Below, one piece after another: positions 24,297 to 32,780 of a DNA stretch of 64,000 nt (position 1 is the first letter of the stretch; each line of letters begins with the position of its first letter). The position numbers were made by a program, and so were the translations under genes. Origin of the DNA: Veillonella parvula (GTDB lineage Bacteria; Bacillota; Negativicutes; Veillonellales; Veillonellaceae); assembly GCF_902810435.1 (NCBI RefSeq), contig NZ_LR778174.1, forward strand, positions 1,103,501 to 1,167,500, in the 5' to 3' direction. The notes beneath the pieces were generated by a model, which worked only from the letters and a program-made list of their open reading frames with translations, made no database searches and was not told where the DNA came from.

Positions 24297-25181
24297 TTAT
24301 AATAATTCATCTCGACGAGATGCTAACTTTTTAAATAGTGTACCAAAGAAACATTGATCCTTGTATCGTACAAATAAACAATATACAGGGTTAGAGCTTA
24401 TATGTAAGGTTTCTTTATTTGTAAAAGTATAGTCAAATGTACCATCAATACAAATATGTAATTGTGGTTCTCTTTCCGGCATTGTAATTTGAATCGTATC
24501 ATGTTCCTCTAAAACAAGGCTTACACCTTGAATTAAATGTGGTGCTACTGGGGTGACAATGATAGATCGATTATCTGGTTTCATGATTGGACCACCAGCC
24601 GATAGATTATAGCCGGTAGAACCTGTAGCAGAGGAAATAATTAAACCATCCGATGGATACATTTGCGTGTGTTGATTATTTATGGACATATTAATTCGAG
24701 CCATTTTAGCAGGCTCAGCACGAGTGATAACAATTTCGTTAATGATAGGAACAAGTTCTTCCTCTTTACCCTCATGACGTTCTATATAAGCATATAAATG
24801 TCCACGCTTTTCAATATTATAATCACCATTAGCAATACGTTTAATATGACTTTGCATTTGATGAATTTCAATTTGATTTAAAAAACCTAGTTCGCCAAGA
24901 TTAATACCACAAACAGGTACATTATATGGATAAATTTGTCTTGCAAGATGGATGATGGTACCATCACCACCAAAACTAAAGGCAATATCGATTTGTTTAA
25001 AGATTTCTGGGCGACTTAAAATATGAGTTTCAGGAATCTTAAGTACTCGTGCAGGTGCATCTGATTCGAGATCATCTGGCAAAAATACTTCGATACCTTC
25101 ATCTTTACAAATATGTGCAGCCATTTTTAGAACTGCCATAATATTGCTTTTCCCCATATTGGGAAAGAATCCGATACGCAT
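24297..25181 (-). CDS. nadK: NAD kinase
   Basis: Phosphorylates NAD to NADP. The 294 residues contain the diagnostic FSFGGDGTIIHLAR with the GGDGT loop, GINLGELGFLNQIE, and SSATGSTGYNLSAGGPIM in the second domain. ATG follows AGGAGATTACT. It follows tlyA at 9 bases, a cluster seen in many Firmicutes. Confidence 0.96.
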   Translation of the reverse strand: MRIGFFPNMGKSNIMAVLKMAAHICKDEGIEVFLPDDLESDAPARVLKIPETHILSRPEIFKQIDIAFSFGGDGTIIHLARQIYPYNVPVCGINLGELGFLNQIEIHQMQSHIKRIANGDYNIEKRGHLYAYIERHEGKEEELVPIINEIVITRAEPAKMARINMSINNQHTQMYPSDGLIISSATGSTGYNLSAGGPIMKPDNRSIIVTPVAPHLIQGVSLVLEEHDTIQITMPEREPQLHICIDGTFDYTFTNKETLHISSNPVYCLFVRYKDQCFFGTLFKKLASRRDELL

Positions 25182-25190
25182 AGTAATCTC

Positions 25191-25994
25191 CTATAATGAA
25201 TGGGCTTCTGCAACCACTGTATCAATCAAAGTATCATCAATGGTTAAGGCCCCTTCTTCGTACTTTTTAAAATAACCTAAAAACTCTATATTACCTTCCA
25301 TACCTTTAATTGGTGAGAAAGTTAAGCCATGTGTATACAATCCACAATCATACGCAACGTGTAAAATACGATGTAAAACTTCTTTATGGATTTCACTATC
25401 TCGCACTATACCGCCCTTACCAACATTTTCTTTACCAGCCTCAAATTGTGGTTTTATTAAGGCCACAAGTGAGCCCGTATCTTTTAATAAATTAGTAGCT
25501 ACTGGTAAAACTTTGTCTAAAGAAATAAATGCTACATCAATAGAAATAAAATCAACAAGTTCACCTATTTGTTCAGCAGTAACAGTACGGATATTTTGTT
25601 TCTCCATATTAATTACACGTGAATCTTGGCGTAATTTCCAAGCTAATTGATTATATCCTACATCGATGGCAAAAACCTTAGACGCACCGTTTTGTAATGC
25701 GCAATCTGAAAAACCACCTGTACTAGCTCCTATATCAATCATCACAGCCCCATGTAAATCGATAGGGTAAGTTTGAATAGCCTTTTCTAATTTAAGTCCT
25801 CCACGGCTTACATAAGGTAGGGTATTGCCTTTTACAATAATATTAGCATCCGCAGGAATCTTGGTGCCTGCTTTATCTATGCGCGTAGTATCCATAAATA
25901 TAAGGCCCGCCATAATAGCTGCTTTTGCTTTTTCTCTACTTTCAAAAAGGCCTCGATTAACGAGGAGTATATCTAATCGTTCTTTATTGTTCAT
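25191..25994 (-). CDS. tlyA: TlyA-family rRNA 2'-O-methyltransferase
   Basis: Predicted ribosomal RNA cytidine 2'-O-methyltransferase, also called hemolysin A in old annotations. An S4 RNA-binding domain at the N-terminus (RLDILLVNRGLFESREKAKAAIMAGLI) is followed by an FtsJ-type methyltransferase with DIGASTGGFSDCALQNGA and FISIDVAFISLDKVLP. The start is set at ATG 25994, whose ATGA overlaps the TGA stop of the preceding gene (translational coupling); this gives 267 residues. A TTG at 26015 is an unlikely alternative. Confidence 0.92.
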   Translation of the reverse strand: MNNKERLDILLVNRGLFESREKAKAAIMAGLIFMDTTRIDKAGTKIPADANIIVKGNTLPYVSRGGLKLEKAIQTYPIDLHGAVMIDIGASTGGFSDCALQNGASKVFAIDVGYNQLAWKLRQDSRVINMEKQNIRTVTAEQIGELVDFISIDVAFISLDKVLPVATNLLKDTGSLVALIKPQFEAGKENVGKGGIVRDSEIHKEVLHRILHVAYDCGLYTHGLTFSPIKGMEGNIEFLGYFKKYEEGALTIDDTLIDTVVAEAHSL

Positions 25995-26470
25995 ATTACA
26001 CCATGATAAATACAATAAAACTGAATAAAGGCCACGAGAATACCGAGAATTAAACCACCAAATACTTCGATAGGTGTATGTCCCAACAACTCTTTTAATG
26101 CTTCTTTACGTGTAATGACAACAGGTATATTTTTTTTTGTAAAATAATCTACAATTTGATTAAGTATTTGAGCTTGTCGTCCTGCCTCTAATCGTACACC
26201 AGACGCATCATACATAACAATAATTGAAAATACTAAGGATAATATAAATAGATCCGTTACACCATTTTTAAGGTAAATCGCTGTTGTTGTAGCAATTACA
26301 AATGATGTATGTGAACTTGGAAAACCACCAGATCCAACAAGGCGTTCTGGACGGAATTTACCATGTTTTAAGAGTTGCCATACAAATTTGATAGCTTGAG
26401 CCGTAAACCAGCCCCAAAATGCAGCTTGTGCGATATAATTATGTGCTATTTGTGGTAATATATCAATCAT
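25991..26470 (-). CDS. YuiD-type (DUF212) divergent PAP2-related membrane protein
   Basis: A 159-residue membrane protein of the DUF212/YuiD family, related to acid phosphatase/vanadium peroxidase proteins. Diagnostic are GGFPSSHTSFVIATTTAIYLKNG and YDASGVRLEAGRQAQILN, then KELLGHTPIEVFGGLILGI. Four hydrophobic segments. Family members are thought to lack or to have a modified phosphatase activity; the role is not known. It sits between ispA and tlyA, the position where many Firmicutes have dxs. Confidence 0.87.
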   Translation of the reverse strand: MIDILPQIAHNYIAQAAFWGWFTAQAIKFVWQLLKHGKFRPERLVGSGGFPSSHTSFVIATTTAIYLKNGVTDLFILSLVFSIIVMYDASGVRLEAGRQAQILNQIVDYFTKKNIPVVITRKEALKELLGHTPIEVFGGLILGILVAFIQFYCIYHGVI

Positions 26471-26498
26471 TGTTTATACCTTCTACAGGTAATACCCA

Positions 26499-27377
26499 TT
26501 AATTCGTACGTTCTAAAAGATAATCAATTAATGCTGATAGTATAGTTGTATCATAAGAAACCAAATTTAACGCATCATGAGCTTGGCTACCTACTAAGTA
26601 GGATTGATGTTTTGCTTGCTCTAAACCTAGTAAAGATACATAGGTAGATTTATGTTGGCGAATATCACTACCGGGTGTTTTCCCTAATTCTTCAATAGTA
26701 CCGGTTACATCTAAAATATCATCAGTAATTTGGAATAATAATCCCAGGCAATTAGAATATTCCATAAGGGCTGTTCGCGTAGTATTATTAGCACTTCCAA
26801 GAATAAGACCTAATTCTACAGAAGCGTTAAATAGTGCACCTGTTTTACCAGTATGTAAAACCTTTAATTCTTCTAAAGGAATATGTTTATCTTCACTGAG
26901 CAAATCAAAGGCTTGTCCCCCAACCATACCTTCTGGACCAGCAGCAGTAGCAACACATTGTATAGCATCTAGTTTTTGCTGTGCACTAGCAACTGTATTT
27001 GAAGTCATCAATTGAAAGGCATATGTTAATAACCCATCACCGGCTAAAATAGCAAGTCCCTCACCGTATACTTTGTGATTGGTCAAATTACCTCTGCGAT
27101 AATCATCATTATCCATAGCTGGTAAATCATCATGAACTAATGAATACGTATGGATACACTCCATAGCACATAGAAATTCCTTATAATCAGCTGGCTCTTT
27201 ATGAAGCATTTCCAACACAGCCTTAGTTAAAATAGGTCGTATTCGTTTGCCACCTTGCATTAAACTGTAATTCATAGATTCATAAAGTTGTTCAAATTCT
27301 TGATTTGGGCTATTAAGTACTTCGCCTAACCATTGTTCAATATTTTGTTTGCTAGATGCTAAATAATCTTTGAACAT
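26499..27377 (-). CDS. ispA: Farnesyl diphosphate synthase-type polyprenyl synthetase
   Basis: Condenses isopentenyl and allylic diphosphates into farnesyl (or geranylgeranyl) diphosphate, precursor for undecaprenyl phosphate and quinones. The 292 residues hold GGKRIRP, the first aspartate-rich motif VHDDLPAMDNDDYRRG, GDGLLTYAF, and the second ITDDILDVTG. The family residue pattern just before the first motif (ECIHTYSLVHDD) fits short-chain bacterial enzymes. ATG follows AAGGAGATTC, 9 bases after xseB. Chain length cannot be fixed from sequence alone. Confidence 0.92.
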   Translation of the reverse strand: MFKDYLASSKQNIEQWLGEVLNSPNQEFEQLYESMNYSLMQGGKRIRPILTKAVLEMLHKEPADYKEFLCAMECIHTYSLVHDDLPAMDNDDYRRGNLTNHKVYGEGLAILAGDGLLTYAFQLMTSNTVASAQQKLDAIQCVATAAGPEGMVGGQAFDLLSEDKHIPLEELKVLHTGKTGALFNASVELGLILGSANNTTRTALMEYSNCLGLLFQITDDILDVTGTIEELGKTPGSDIRQHKSTYVSLLGLEQAKHQSYLVGSQAHDALNLVSYDTTILSALIDYLLERTN

Positions 27378-27386
27378 AGAATCTCC

Positions 27387-27593
27387 TTATTCGCTGATGC
27401 GGACTTCTTCGATAATTTGTTGTACTTCATCTTCAACAGAATCGAGCATTTCAGCACATTCTTTTACCAAAGTTAAGCCCTTTTTATATTGTGATAAAAG
27501 CTCAGAAATGGTCATATCCCCATCATCTAATTGCTTAACAATATCTTCTAAGGCCTTATATTTTTTCTCATAACTTTTTAGTGATGTGGCCAT
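27387..27593 (-). CDS. xseB: Exodeoxyribonuclease VII small subunit
   Basis: A 68-residue helical protein with the family pattern YEKKYKALEDIVKQLDDGDMTISELLSQYKKGLTL, two helices forming a coiled coil. It binds in several copies to XseA. Its start overlaps the end of xseA by 26 bases, with GGAGG about 9 bases upstream. Highly acidic, as is usual. Confidence 0.94.
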   Translation of the reverse strand: MATSLKSYEKKYKALEDIVKQLDDGDMTISELLSQYKKGLTLVKECAEMLDSVEDEVQQIIEEVRISE

Positions 27594-28791
27594 CCTTGTG
27601 CGCCTCCTTTACCGTAGCAGTAATATAACCATCAGCTAGTGTAACTCGTATATCGTCATTTGGTTGTAATTGGGCAACCGATGTAATAGGTTTGTTATCA
27701 TGCTCAACCTTTGCAAAACCTTTAATCATCATTTGTAATGGATTTAGTGACTCTAACTGTTGTGCCAATAATGCTAAGTTATGTCTCTCTGCATTACATC
27801 GTTCTTTAGTTGCATTAGTTAGAGTTTGTGAAAGCTCTTGTAAGTGTGATTTTTGCTTATGTAAAAATTGCAGAGCTGGAATGCCAAGTTTTCGATTAAA
27901 GAGCAATGTTAAATCTGTACGTTTTTGTTGTAGTGTATAGCGTATATATTCGTGTAAATACTCTTCTTTTTCTATCAGCTGATCTTGTAATGTAGTAATT
28001 GGAAGTACTGCCATTTCTGCAGCATGGCTAGGCGTAGCACCACGTACATCAGCTACATAATCACATAAGGTGTAATCTGTTTCATGACCTACCGCCGAAA
28101 TAATCGGTGTATGAGCATTATAAATTGCCTCTACAACAACTCTATCATTGAAACACCACAAGTCCTCCATAGATCCACCGCCACGACCAACGATGATAAC
28201 ATCAATATCTGGATCAGCATCTGCCGTAGCAATTCCTTTTGCTATAATTGGGCCTGCGGTACTACCTTGTACAGGAACGGAAAACAATTTAAATTGAACT
28301 AGTGGATTGCGTTGTTTACCAACATGTAGAATATCATGTAATACAGCACCAGATTGGGATGTAACAATACCAATGCAACTCGCCATATAGGGTAAACCTA
28401 CTTTATGGCTATCATCAAAGTACCCCAAAGCAGTTAACTCTCGTTTTAAAGCATCAAATTCAAGCTGCAACGGACTTTTAGCACCTATTTGCATATCTGA
28501 TGCAATGAGATTTAAACGGCCCATTTTATTGTAAAAGTTAACAGATGCTTTTACAGTTACTAATAAACCATTTTGAATGGCATTAGCTAGTCCCTTTTGC
28601 ATGACTGTACTAGACCACATTGTCACATCAATAGCAGATTCCTCATCTTTTAAAGAAAAATACATGTGACCACTACTATGACGTTTTGCATTAATAATGG
28701 TACCACTTACATATACATTCTTTAATAGATATTCACGATCTAAGGTACGTTTTATGAGATTGTTTAATTGTGTAATGGTTAATACATTCAC
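27568..28791 (-). CDS. xseA: Exodeoxyribonuclease VII large subunit
   Basis: Catalytic subunit that degrades single-stranded DNA to oligonucleotides. An OB-fold DNA-binding part (residues 1-100, with SGHMYFSLKDEESAIDVTMW), then the nuclease core with GIVTSQSGAVLHDI, VGRGGGSMEDLWCFND, SAVGHETDYTLCDYVADVRGATPSHAAE, and a long C-terminal helix. GTG at 28791 is the start, after AGAGGATAATC; it lies just beyond the preceding stop. 407 residues, normal. Confidence 0.96.
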   Translation of the reverse strand: MNVLTITQLNNLIKRTLDREYLLKNVYVSGTIINAKRHSSGHMYFSLKDEESAIDVTMWSSTVMQKGLANAIQNGLLVTVKASVNFYNKMGRLNLIASDMQIGAKSPLQLEFDALKRELTALGYFDDSHKVGLPYMASCIGIVTSQSGAVLHDILHVGKQRNPLVQFKLFSVPVQGSTAGPIIAKGIATADADPDIDVIIVGRGGGSMEDLWCFNDRVVVEAIYNAHTPIISAVGHETDYTLCDYVADVRGATPSHAAEMAVLPITTLQDQLIEKEEYLHEYIRYTLQQKRTDLTLLFNRKLGIPALQFLHKQKSHLQELSQTLTNATKERCNAERHNLALLAQQLESLNPLQMMIKGFAKVEHDNKPITSVAQLQPNDDIRVTLADGYITATVKEAHKDGHITKKL

Positions 28792-28793
28792 GA

Positions 28794-29747
28794 TTATCCT
28801 CTAGATTTTTGTAAATAAGCAGCACCAAAAGCATTACCTGTGGCATTATCAACAGAGAATTGTGGCTGTGCTACATGTAATTGGAGATGATTTCGTTTAC
28901 AATAGGTTTCCATCCGCTTACGAAGTAAACTATTGCTCATCACACCACCTACAGCAATGAGTACACGAACAGATTTCTCTTTAGTATGATAAGTAATCAT
29001 TTTTTCTAGAGCATTTCCAATGGAAGTAAAAACAGCTCTAGCTAACTTAGATTTATCTATATCACTCATAGCGTTATTTATACGCCGCATAGCAGCACTA
29101 CAAGGACCGGCAAAGCTAATCCATCCGTTTTTTACAGATGATGGCAATGGTTCATATTCTGTAGTTTGTAATGCTAATGCCTCTAAATGTTTACCTGCAG
29201 GAAATGGTAAACCCAACGCGACACCTATGCGATCAACATATTGCCCCCCTTGTAAATCTTTAGAACCACCAACGATGTGAGATTCAAAAATACCGTTTCC
29301 TTGATAATGGCAATATACTAGTTCTGTCGTGCCACCTGATAGATGTAATGCCAAAAATGGCTCATTAGGAATATTTTTTAAATCCCTCAAAGCTGCTAAT
29401 ATATGATTCTCTTGATGTGCAAAAATATGTAAAGGCACATTCATAAGATGACTCAAGGTTTGCCCCTGTCCTAACCCAACCATAAAGGCAGGCATATAAG
29501 ATCGTTCTTCACGGCGCGGAAAGCCACTAACACCTATACCGCTAATTGGTACCTGAGGCAACTCTGACATTAACTTAGGCAATACCTTTGTATGCTGAAA
29601 GACCATATTTGATTGTTGTAGTCCTCGCTCACCCAGTTTTACCTCTAAGATTTTACGTGTTTCCCCTACTATGTGAAAGTCGCTATCTACAATGGCACAA
29701 CTTGTAGTGTAACAACTCGTATCAATGCCTAAGTAATATCGTTTCAT
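28794..29747 (-). CDS. TsaD/Kae1-like paralogue (peptidase M22 family)
   Basis: A 317-residue ASKHA-fold protein starting YYLGIDTSCYTTSCAIVD, with HQENHILAAL in place of the HMEGH-type metal site of TsaD, LHLSGGTTELVYC, GPCSAAMRRI and VGGVMSNSLLRKRM. It is not the essential TsaD, which has a conserved HAxxHMxGH; this paralogue is known from Clostridia and Negativicutes next to nusB and xseA. Whether it binds metal and ATP or modifies tRNA is not known. It abuts nusB by one shared base and xseA by two bases. Confidence 0.85.
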   Translation of the reverse strand: MKRYYLGIDTSCYTTSCAIVDSDFHIVGETRKILEVKLGERGLQQSNMVFQHTKVLPKLMSELPQVPISGIGVSGFPRREERSYMPAFMVGLGQGQTLSHLMNVPLHIFAHQENHILAALRDLKNIPNEPFLALHLSGGTTELVYCHYQGNGIFESHIVGGSKDLQGGQYVDRIGVALGLPFPAGKHLEALALQTTEYEPLPSSVKNGWISFAGPCSAAMRRINNAMSDIDKSKLARAVFTSIGNALEKMITYHTKEKSVRVLIAVGGVMSNSLLRKRMETYCKRNHLQLHVAQPQFSVDNATGNAFGAAYLQKSRG

Positions 29748-30151
29748 TATTTACTCTTATTATATGCGTCTAAGATTGCATTAATTAATTTATAAGATGC
29801 ATCAGAGCCAAACTCTTTAGCTAATTGAATGGCTTCATTAATAGCAATAGATGGCTCTAAAGGTTCCACTTTATTGGTCATTTCCCAAACAGCAATACGT
29901 AAGATAGAACGATCCACCTTATCTAAATTTGCTACTTTACGAGATTTACAGAATGGCTGTAATGTAGCATCAATTGCTTCAACATTTGATAGTACACCCT
30001 CTATAATACTATTTGCATATGCCTTATCCATTGCTTTATGAATGTTTCCTTCGGGAAATTGAACATCATTTTGATTAGTATGAAATTCATTGGCATATAA
30101 CATTTGGAATGCGTATTGACGAGCCTCTCGCCGATTTCGCTTAGTTACCAT
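29747..30151 (-). CDS. nusB: Transcription antitermination protein NusB
   Basis: All-helical RNA-binding protein of 134 residues that joins the rRNA antitermination complex with NusE. The family's N-terminal RREARQYAFQMLYANEF and C-terminal VDRSILRIAVWEM, PSIAINEAIQLAKEFGSDASYKLINAILDA are intact. It overlaps the end of the preceding Asp23 gene by 11 bases. Confidence 0.96.
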   Translation of the reverse strand: MVTKRNRREARQYAFQMLYANEFHTNQNDVQFPEGNIHKAMDKAYANSIIEGVLSNVEAIDATLQPFCKSRKVANLDKVDRSILRIAVWEMTNKVEPLEPSIAINEAIQLAKEFGSDASYKLINAILDAYNKSK

Positions 30152-30536
30152 GTAAAACTGGCTCCTTTTCTTTTACAATACCTTCAATATGCACATCAAC
30201 CTTAATATGATCAAGATCTAGCATATTTTTTAAGGTTTGTTTGATTTCTAATTGCAATTGTTTCGATAATTCAATGAGATTATATCCATACAATGCTTTA
30301 ATATAAATGTTAATTTCAATAAAACCTTTACGATGCTTTACATTGATACCAGGTAAGCTACGCTGACCAAAAGCATGGGTAATACCCTCTACCAACTCAT
30401 CGTAAAAGCGTGGGCTTAAAGAATGAATACCAGGAATGGTTCCTAAAGTTTTTGTTGCTACATCAATGATGACAGAATCTGCAATATCAATGGTATCCGT
30501 GTCTAAACCATAATTTAATTGATTATCTGAACTCAT
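30141..30536 (-). CDS. Asp23/Gls24 family envelope protein, copy 2
   Basis: A 131-residue soluble protein of the DUF322/Asp23 family: YGLDTDTIDIADSVIIDVATKTLGTIPGIHSL at the start, HRKGFIEINIYIKALYGYNL, and the C-terminal LDHIKVDVHIEGIV. In Staphylococcus the relative forms a membrane-associated layer through AmaP; here no anchor gene is seen next to it. A second copy lies 12 bases upstream and the two share about a third of their pattern, suggesting a heteromer. Regulatory or envelope-stress roles are known for the family. Confidence 0.87.
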   Translation of the reverse strand: MSSDNQLNYGLDTDTIDIADSVIIDVATKTLGTIPGIHSLSPRFYDELVEGITHAFGQRSLPGINVKHRKGFIEINIYIKALYGYNLIELSKQLQLEIKQTLKNMLDLDHIKVDVHIEGIVKEKEPVLHGN

Positions 30537-30547
30537 AGAGATACCTC

Positions 30548-30928
30548 CTATGGCTGTTGAGGTGTTACTAAATCATCAAAAATAATGTCTTGTACAACTA
30601 CATCAATAGTTTGAACCTCAATTTCTGTATAAGAGACTAAAGCAGTTTTAATGCGCTCTTGTAGACGTAAAACAACATCAGGAATACGATATCCATACTG
30701 AATGCACACATATAGCGTAACTGATATTGCTCCTTCATCGTTAAAGGATATCTTAACACCTTCATGATCGGATTTACGTCTAAAAAAAGTGTTAACGCCA
30801 TCATTAAAGGTGGAACTCATATGATGAATTCCCTTTGTGTCAAGCGCTGTCATTGTTACAATTGTAGCATATACATCATCATTAATCTTAATCTTACCCG
30901 ACTCTAGTTCAGTATTTTTCTTGGTCAT
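30548..30928 (-). CDS. Asp23/Gls24 family envelope protein, copy 1
   Basis: Asp23-type protein of 126 residues: ESGKIKINDDVYATIVTMTALDTKGIHHMSSTF, then GAISVTLYVCIQYGYRIPDVVLRLQERIKTALVSYTEIEVQTIDVVVQDI. The start is ATG 30928 after GAGG; the frame further upstream (30952) would run into a T-tract terminator hairpin. That hairpin ends 13 bases before the start, with no room for a promoter between. It precedes copy 2 in one unit with nusB. Confidence 0.87.
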   Translation of the reverse strand: MTKKNTELESGKIKINDDVYATIVTMTALDTKGIHHMSSTFNDGVNTFFRRKSDHEGVKISFNDEGAISVTLYVCIQYGYRIPDVVLRLQERIKTALVSYTEIEVQTIDVVVQDIIFDDLVTPQQP

Positions 30929-30940
30929 ACTGGCCTCTTT

Positions 30941-30988
30941 CAAAAAAAGCACCTGTCCCTATATATAATTACATAGACGACAAGTGCT
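30941..30988 (-). terminator. Terminator between efp and the first Asp23 gene
   Basis: On the minus strand AGCACTTGTC/GACAGGTGCT (one wobble) with a 21-base loop, followed by TTTTTTT. It ends 13 bases before the asp23 start, just ahead of its ribosome site. Confidence 0.85.
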
Positions 30989-31063
30989 TACAGTGCAAAT
31001 GTTACGATATATGGGGAATAAGATTCCTTGAAAAGATCTTGCCCCAATACATATCAATGAGTA

Positions 31064-31621
31064 TTAGGCACGTTCGATGTATTGTCCTGTACGAGTATCA
31101 ATACGAAGTACATCATCTACTTCAATGAAGAGAGGTACTTTTACAGTGTAGCCTGTTTCTAATACGGCTGGTTTATTACCACCAGTTGCAGTATCGCCAC
31201 GGATACCAGGATCTGTTTCAACTACGCGAAGTTCAACAGCTACAGGTAAATCGATACCGATTACGATACCTTGGAAGAACATGATGGATACTTCCATATT
31301 TTCAAGAAGGAAGTTTTTAGCATCACCTAATTGTTCAAGGGTAAGTTCAACTTGATCATAAGTTTCGTTATCCATGAATGTATAAGAGCCATCAGATTCA
31401 TATAAGTATTGCATACGACGACGATCAACATGTGCTTTAGGCACTTTTTCACCTGCATTAAATGTACGCTCAACTACAGAACCAGTTTGCAAGTTTTTCA
31501 TTTTAGTACGTACGAATGCAGCACCTTTACCTGGTTTAACGTGTTGAAAATCAACTACTTGCCATACATTACCGTCAATTTCAACGGTTACACCTGGACG
31601 AAAATCATTACTGGAAATCAT
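31064..31621 (-). CDS. efp: Elongation factor P
   Basis: Translation factor that relieves ribosome stalling at polyproline stretches. 185 residues in the three-beta-barrel form. The tip of domain I carries K32 in VKPGKGAAF, the residue post-translationally modified in many bacteria. C-terminal [29 protein letters not shown] is the family signature. No epmA/epmB, earP or ymfI gene is nearby, so the modification, if any, cannot be read here. It follows the M24 peptidase by 15 bases, a widespread pairing in Firmicutes. Confidence 0.97.
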   Translation of the reverse strand: MISSNDFRPGVTVEIDGNVWQVVDFQHVKPGKGAAFVRTKMKNLQTGSVVERTFNAGEKVPKAHVDRRRMQYLYESDGSYTFMDNETYDQVELTLEQLGDAKNFLLENMEVSIMFFQGIVIGIDLPVAVELRVVETDPGIRGDTATGGNKPAVLETGYTVKVPLFIEVDDVLRIDTRTGQYIERA

Positions 31622-31636
31622 CTAACTCTTCTCCTT

Positions 31637-32710
31637 CTAAATACCTATTTCAATTAACTCTTTTGGACTATGTGTCAACACCTCATAGCCGTCAGATTTG
31701 ACGATGACACTATCCTCTATTCTCAATCCGATAGTACCTGTTATATAAATGCCAGGTTCTACCGTAATGATCATATTTTCTGTAAATACCGTATCGGATT
31801 TAGTATTGGCTACTGGTTCTTCGTGAATCTCAAGACCTACGCCATGCCCAGTACCATGATTAAATTCCTTGGTATATCCATGTTCTTTAATATAATCACG
31901 ACAAACTGCATCAAGTTCTTTACCAGTAATACCAGCCCGAACTGCAGCTACGCCACGTTTTTGTGCTTCTAAAACTATACCATACAGCTTCTTTTGTAAT
32001 TCAGAGGCAGGCCCCATTACAATAGTTCTAGTCATATCAGAATGATAACCCTTATATACTGCACCAAAGTCAAAGGTAACAAAATCACCTGCTTCAATGA
32101 CCTTATCACTGGCTACACCATGAGGCATACTAGAACGATTACCAGAAGCAACAATGGTTGCAAAGGAAGGTTCCTCTGATCCACGTTTTAACATTTCTGA
32201 TTCTAATATAATGCGCGCTTCGTTTTCTGTCATCTCTACCTTTAGTTGTGGTAGCAAGGCAGCAAAAGCATCATCACCAATTTTAGCGGCTTTACGCAAT
32301 AAGTCTAATTCGTCTTCACGCTTAACCGCACGTAGTTTTGCAAAATTGATAGATGTAAAATTAAAGCGTTCATCTAATGTATCACATAAAGTTTCATACG
32401 TATCCACAGGCATTTGTTTGCCTTCTATACCGAATAAACCTTCGTGAATATGATGTTCATTGAATATATCTACAAGAGTATCCATAACAGTTGTTTCATA
32501 TTGAATAACTGTGTACCCTTCACATTGTTTTGTTGCTTGTTCAGTATATCTGAAATCAGTAATCATAAAGGCTTTATCTTGAGTAATGATAGCAAAGCCT
32601 GTAGTACCAGTAAAGCCTGCAAAATAATGTAGATTTATAGGGCTTATTAAAATGACGCCTGTTAATTCTTGCTCTTTAATATACTGTTGTAGCAGATTTA
32701 ATCCATTCAT
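31637..32710 (-). CDS. M24 aminopeptidase (Xaa-Pro type)
   Basis: Metallopeptidase of 357 residues, removing N-terminal residues before proline. The creatinase-like N-domain (residues 1-130) is followed by the pita-bread catalytic part with the metal ligands: FDFGAVYKGYHSDMTRT (two Asp), GTGHGVGLEIHEEP (His), TVEPGIY (Glu) and GLRIEDSVIV (Glu). ATG follows AGGAGCAAGATT. The gene lies directly upstream of efp, as in Bacillus (ypdF/yqhT-like). Xaa-Pro specificity is likely but could be a dipeptidase. Confidence 0.92.
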   Translation of the reverse strand: MNGLNLLQQYIKEQELTGVILISPINLHYFAGFTGTTGFAIITQDKAFMITDFRYTEQATKQCEGYTVIQYETTVMDTLVDIFNEHHIHEGLFGIEGKQMPVDTYETLCDTLDERFNFTSINFAKLRAVKREDELDLLRKAAKIGDDAFAALLPQLKVEMTENEARIILESEMLKRGSEEPSFATIVASGNRSSMPHGVASDKVIEAGDFVTFDFGAVYKGYHSDMTRTIVMGPASELQKKLYGIVLEAQKRGVAAVRAGITGKELDAVCRDYIKEHGYTKEFNHGTGHGVGLEIHEEPVANTKSDTVFTENMIITVEPGIYITGTIGLRIEDSVIVKSDGYEVLTHSPKELIEIGI

Positions 32711-32780
32711 AATCTTGCTCCTAGTCTATAAAGTACAATTAATCTTACCATAAAATACCTATATTGAATAGAATTTTATG

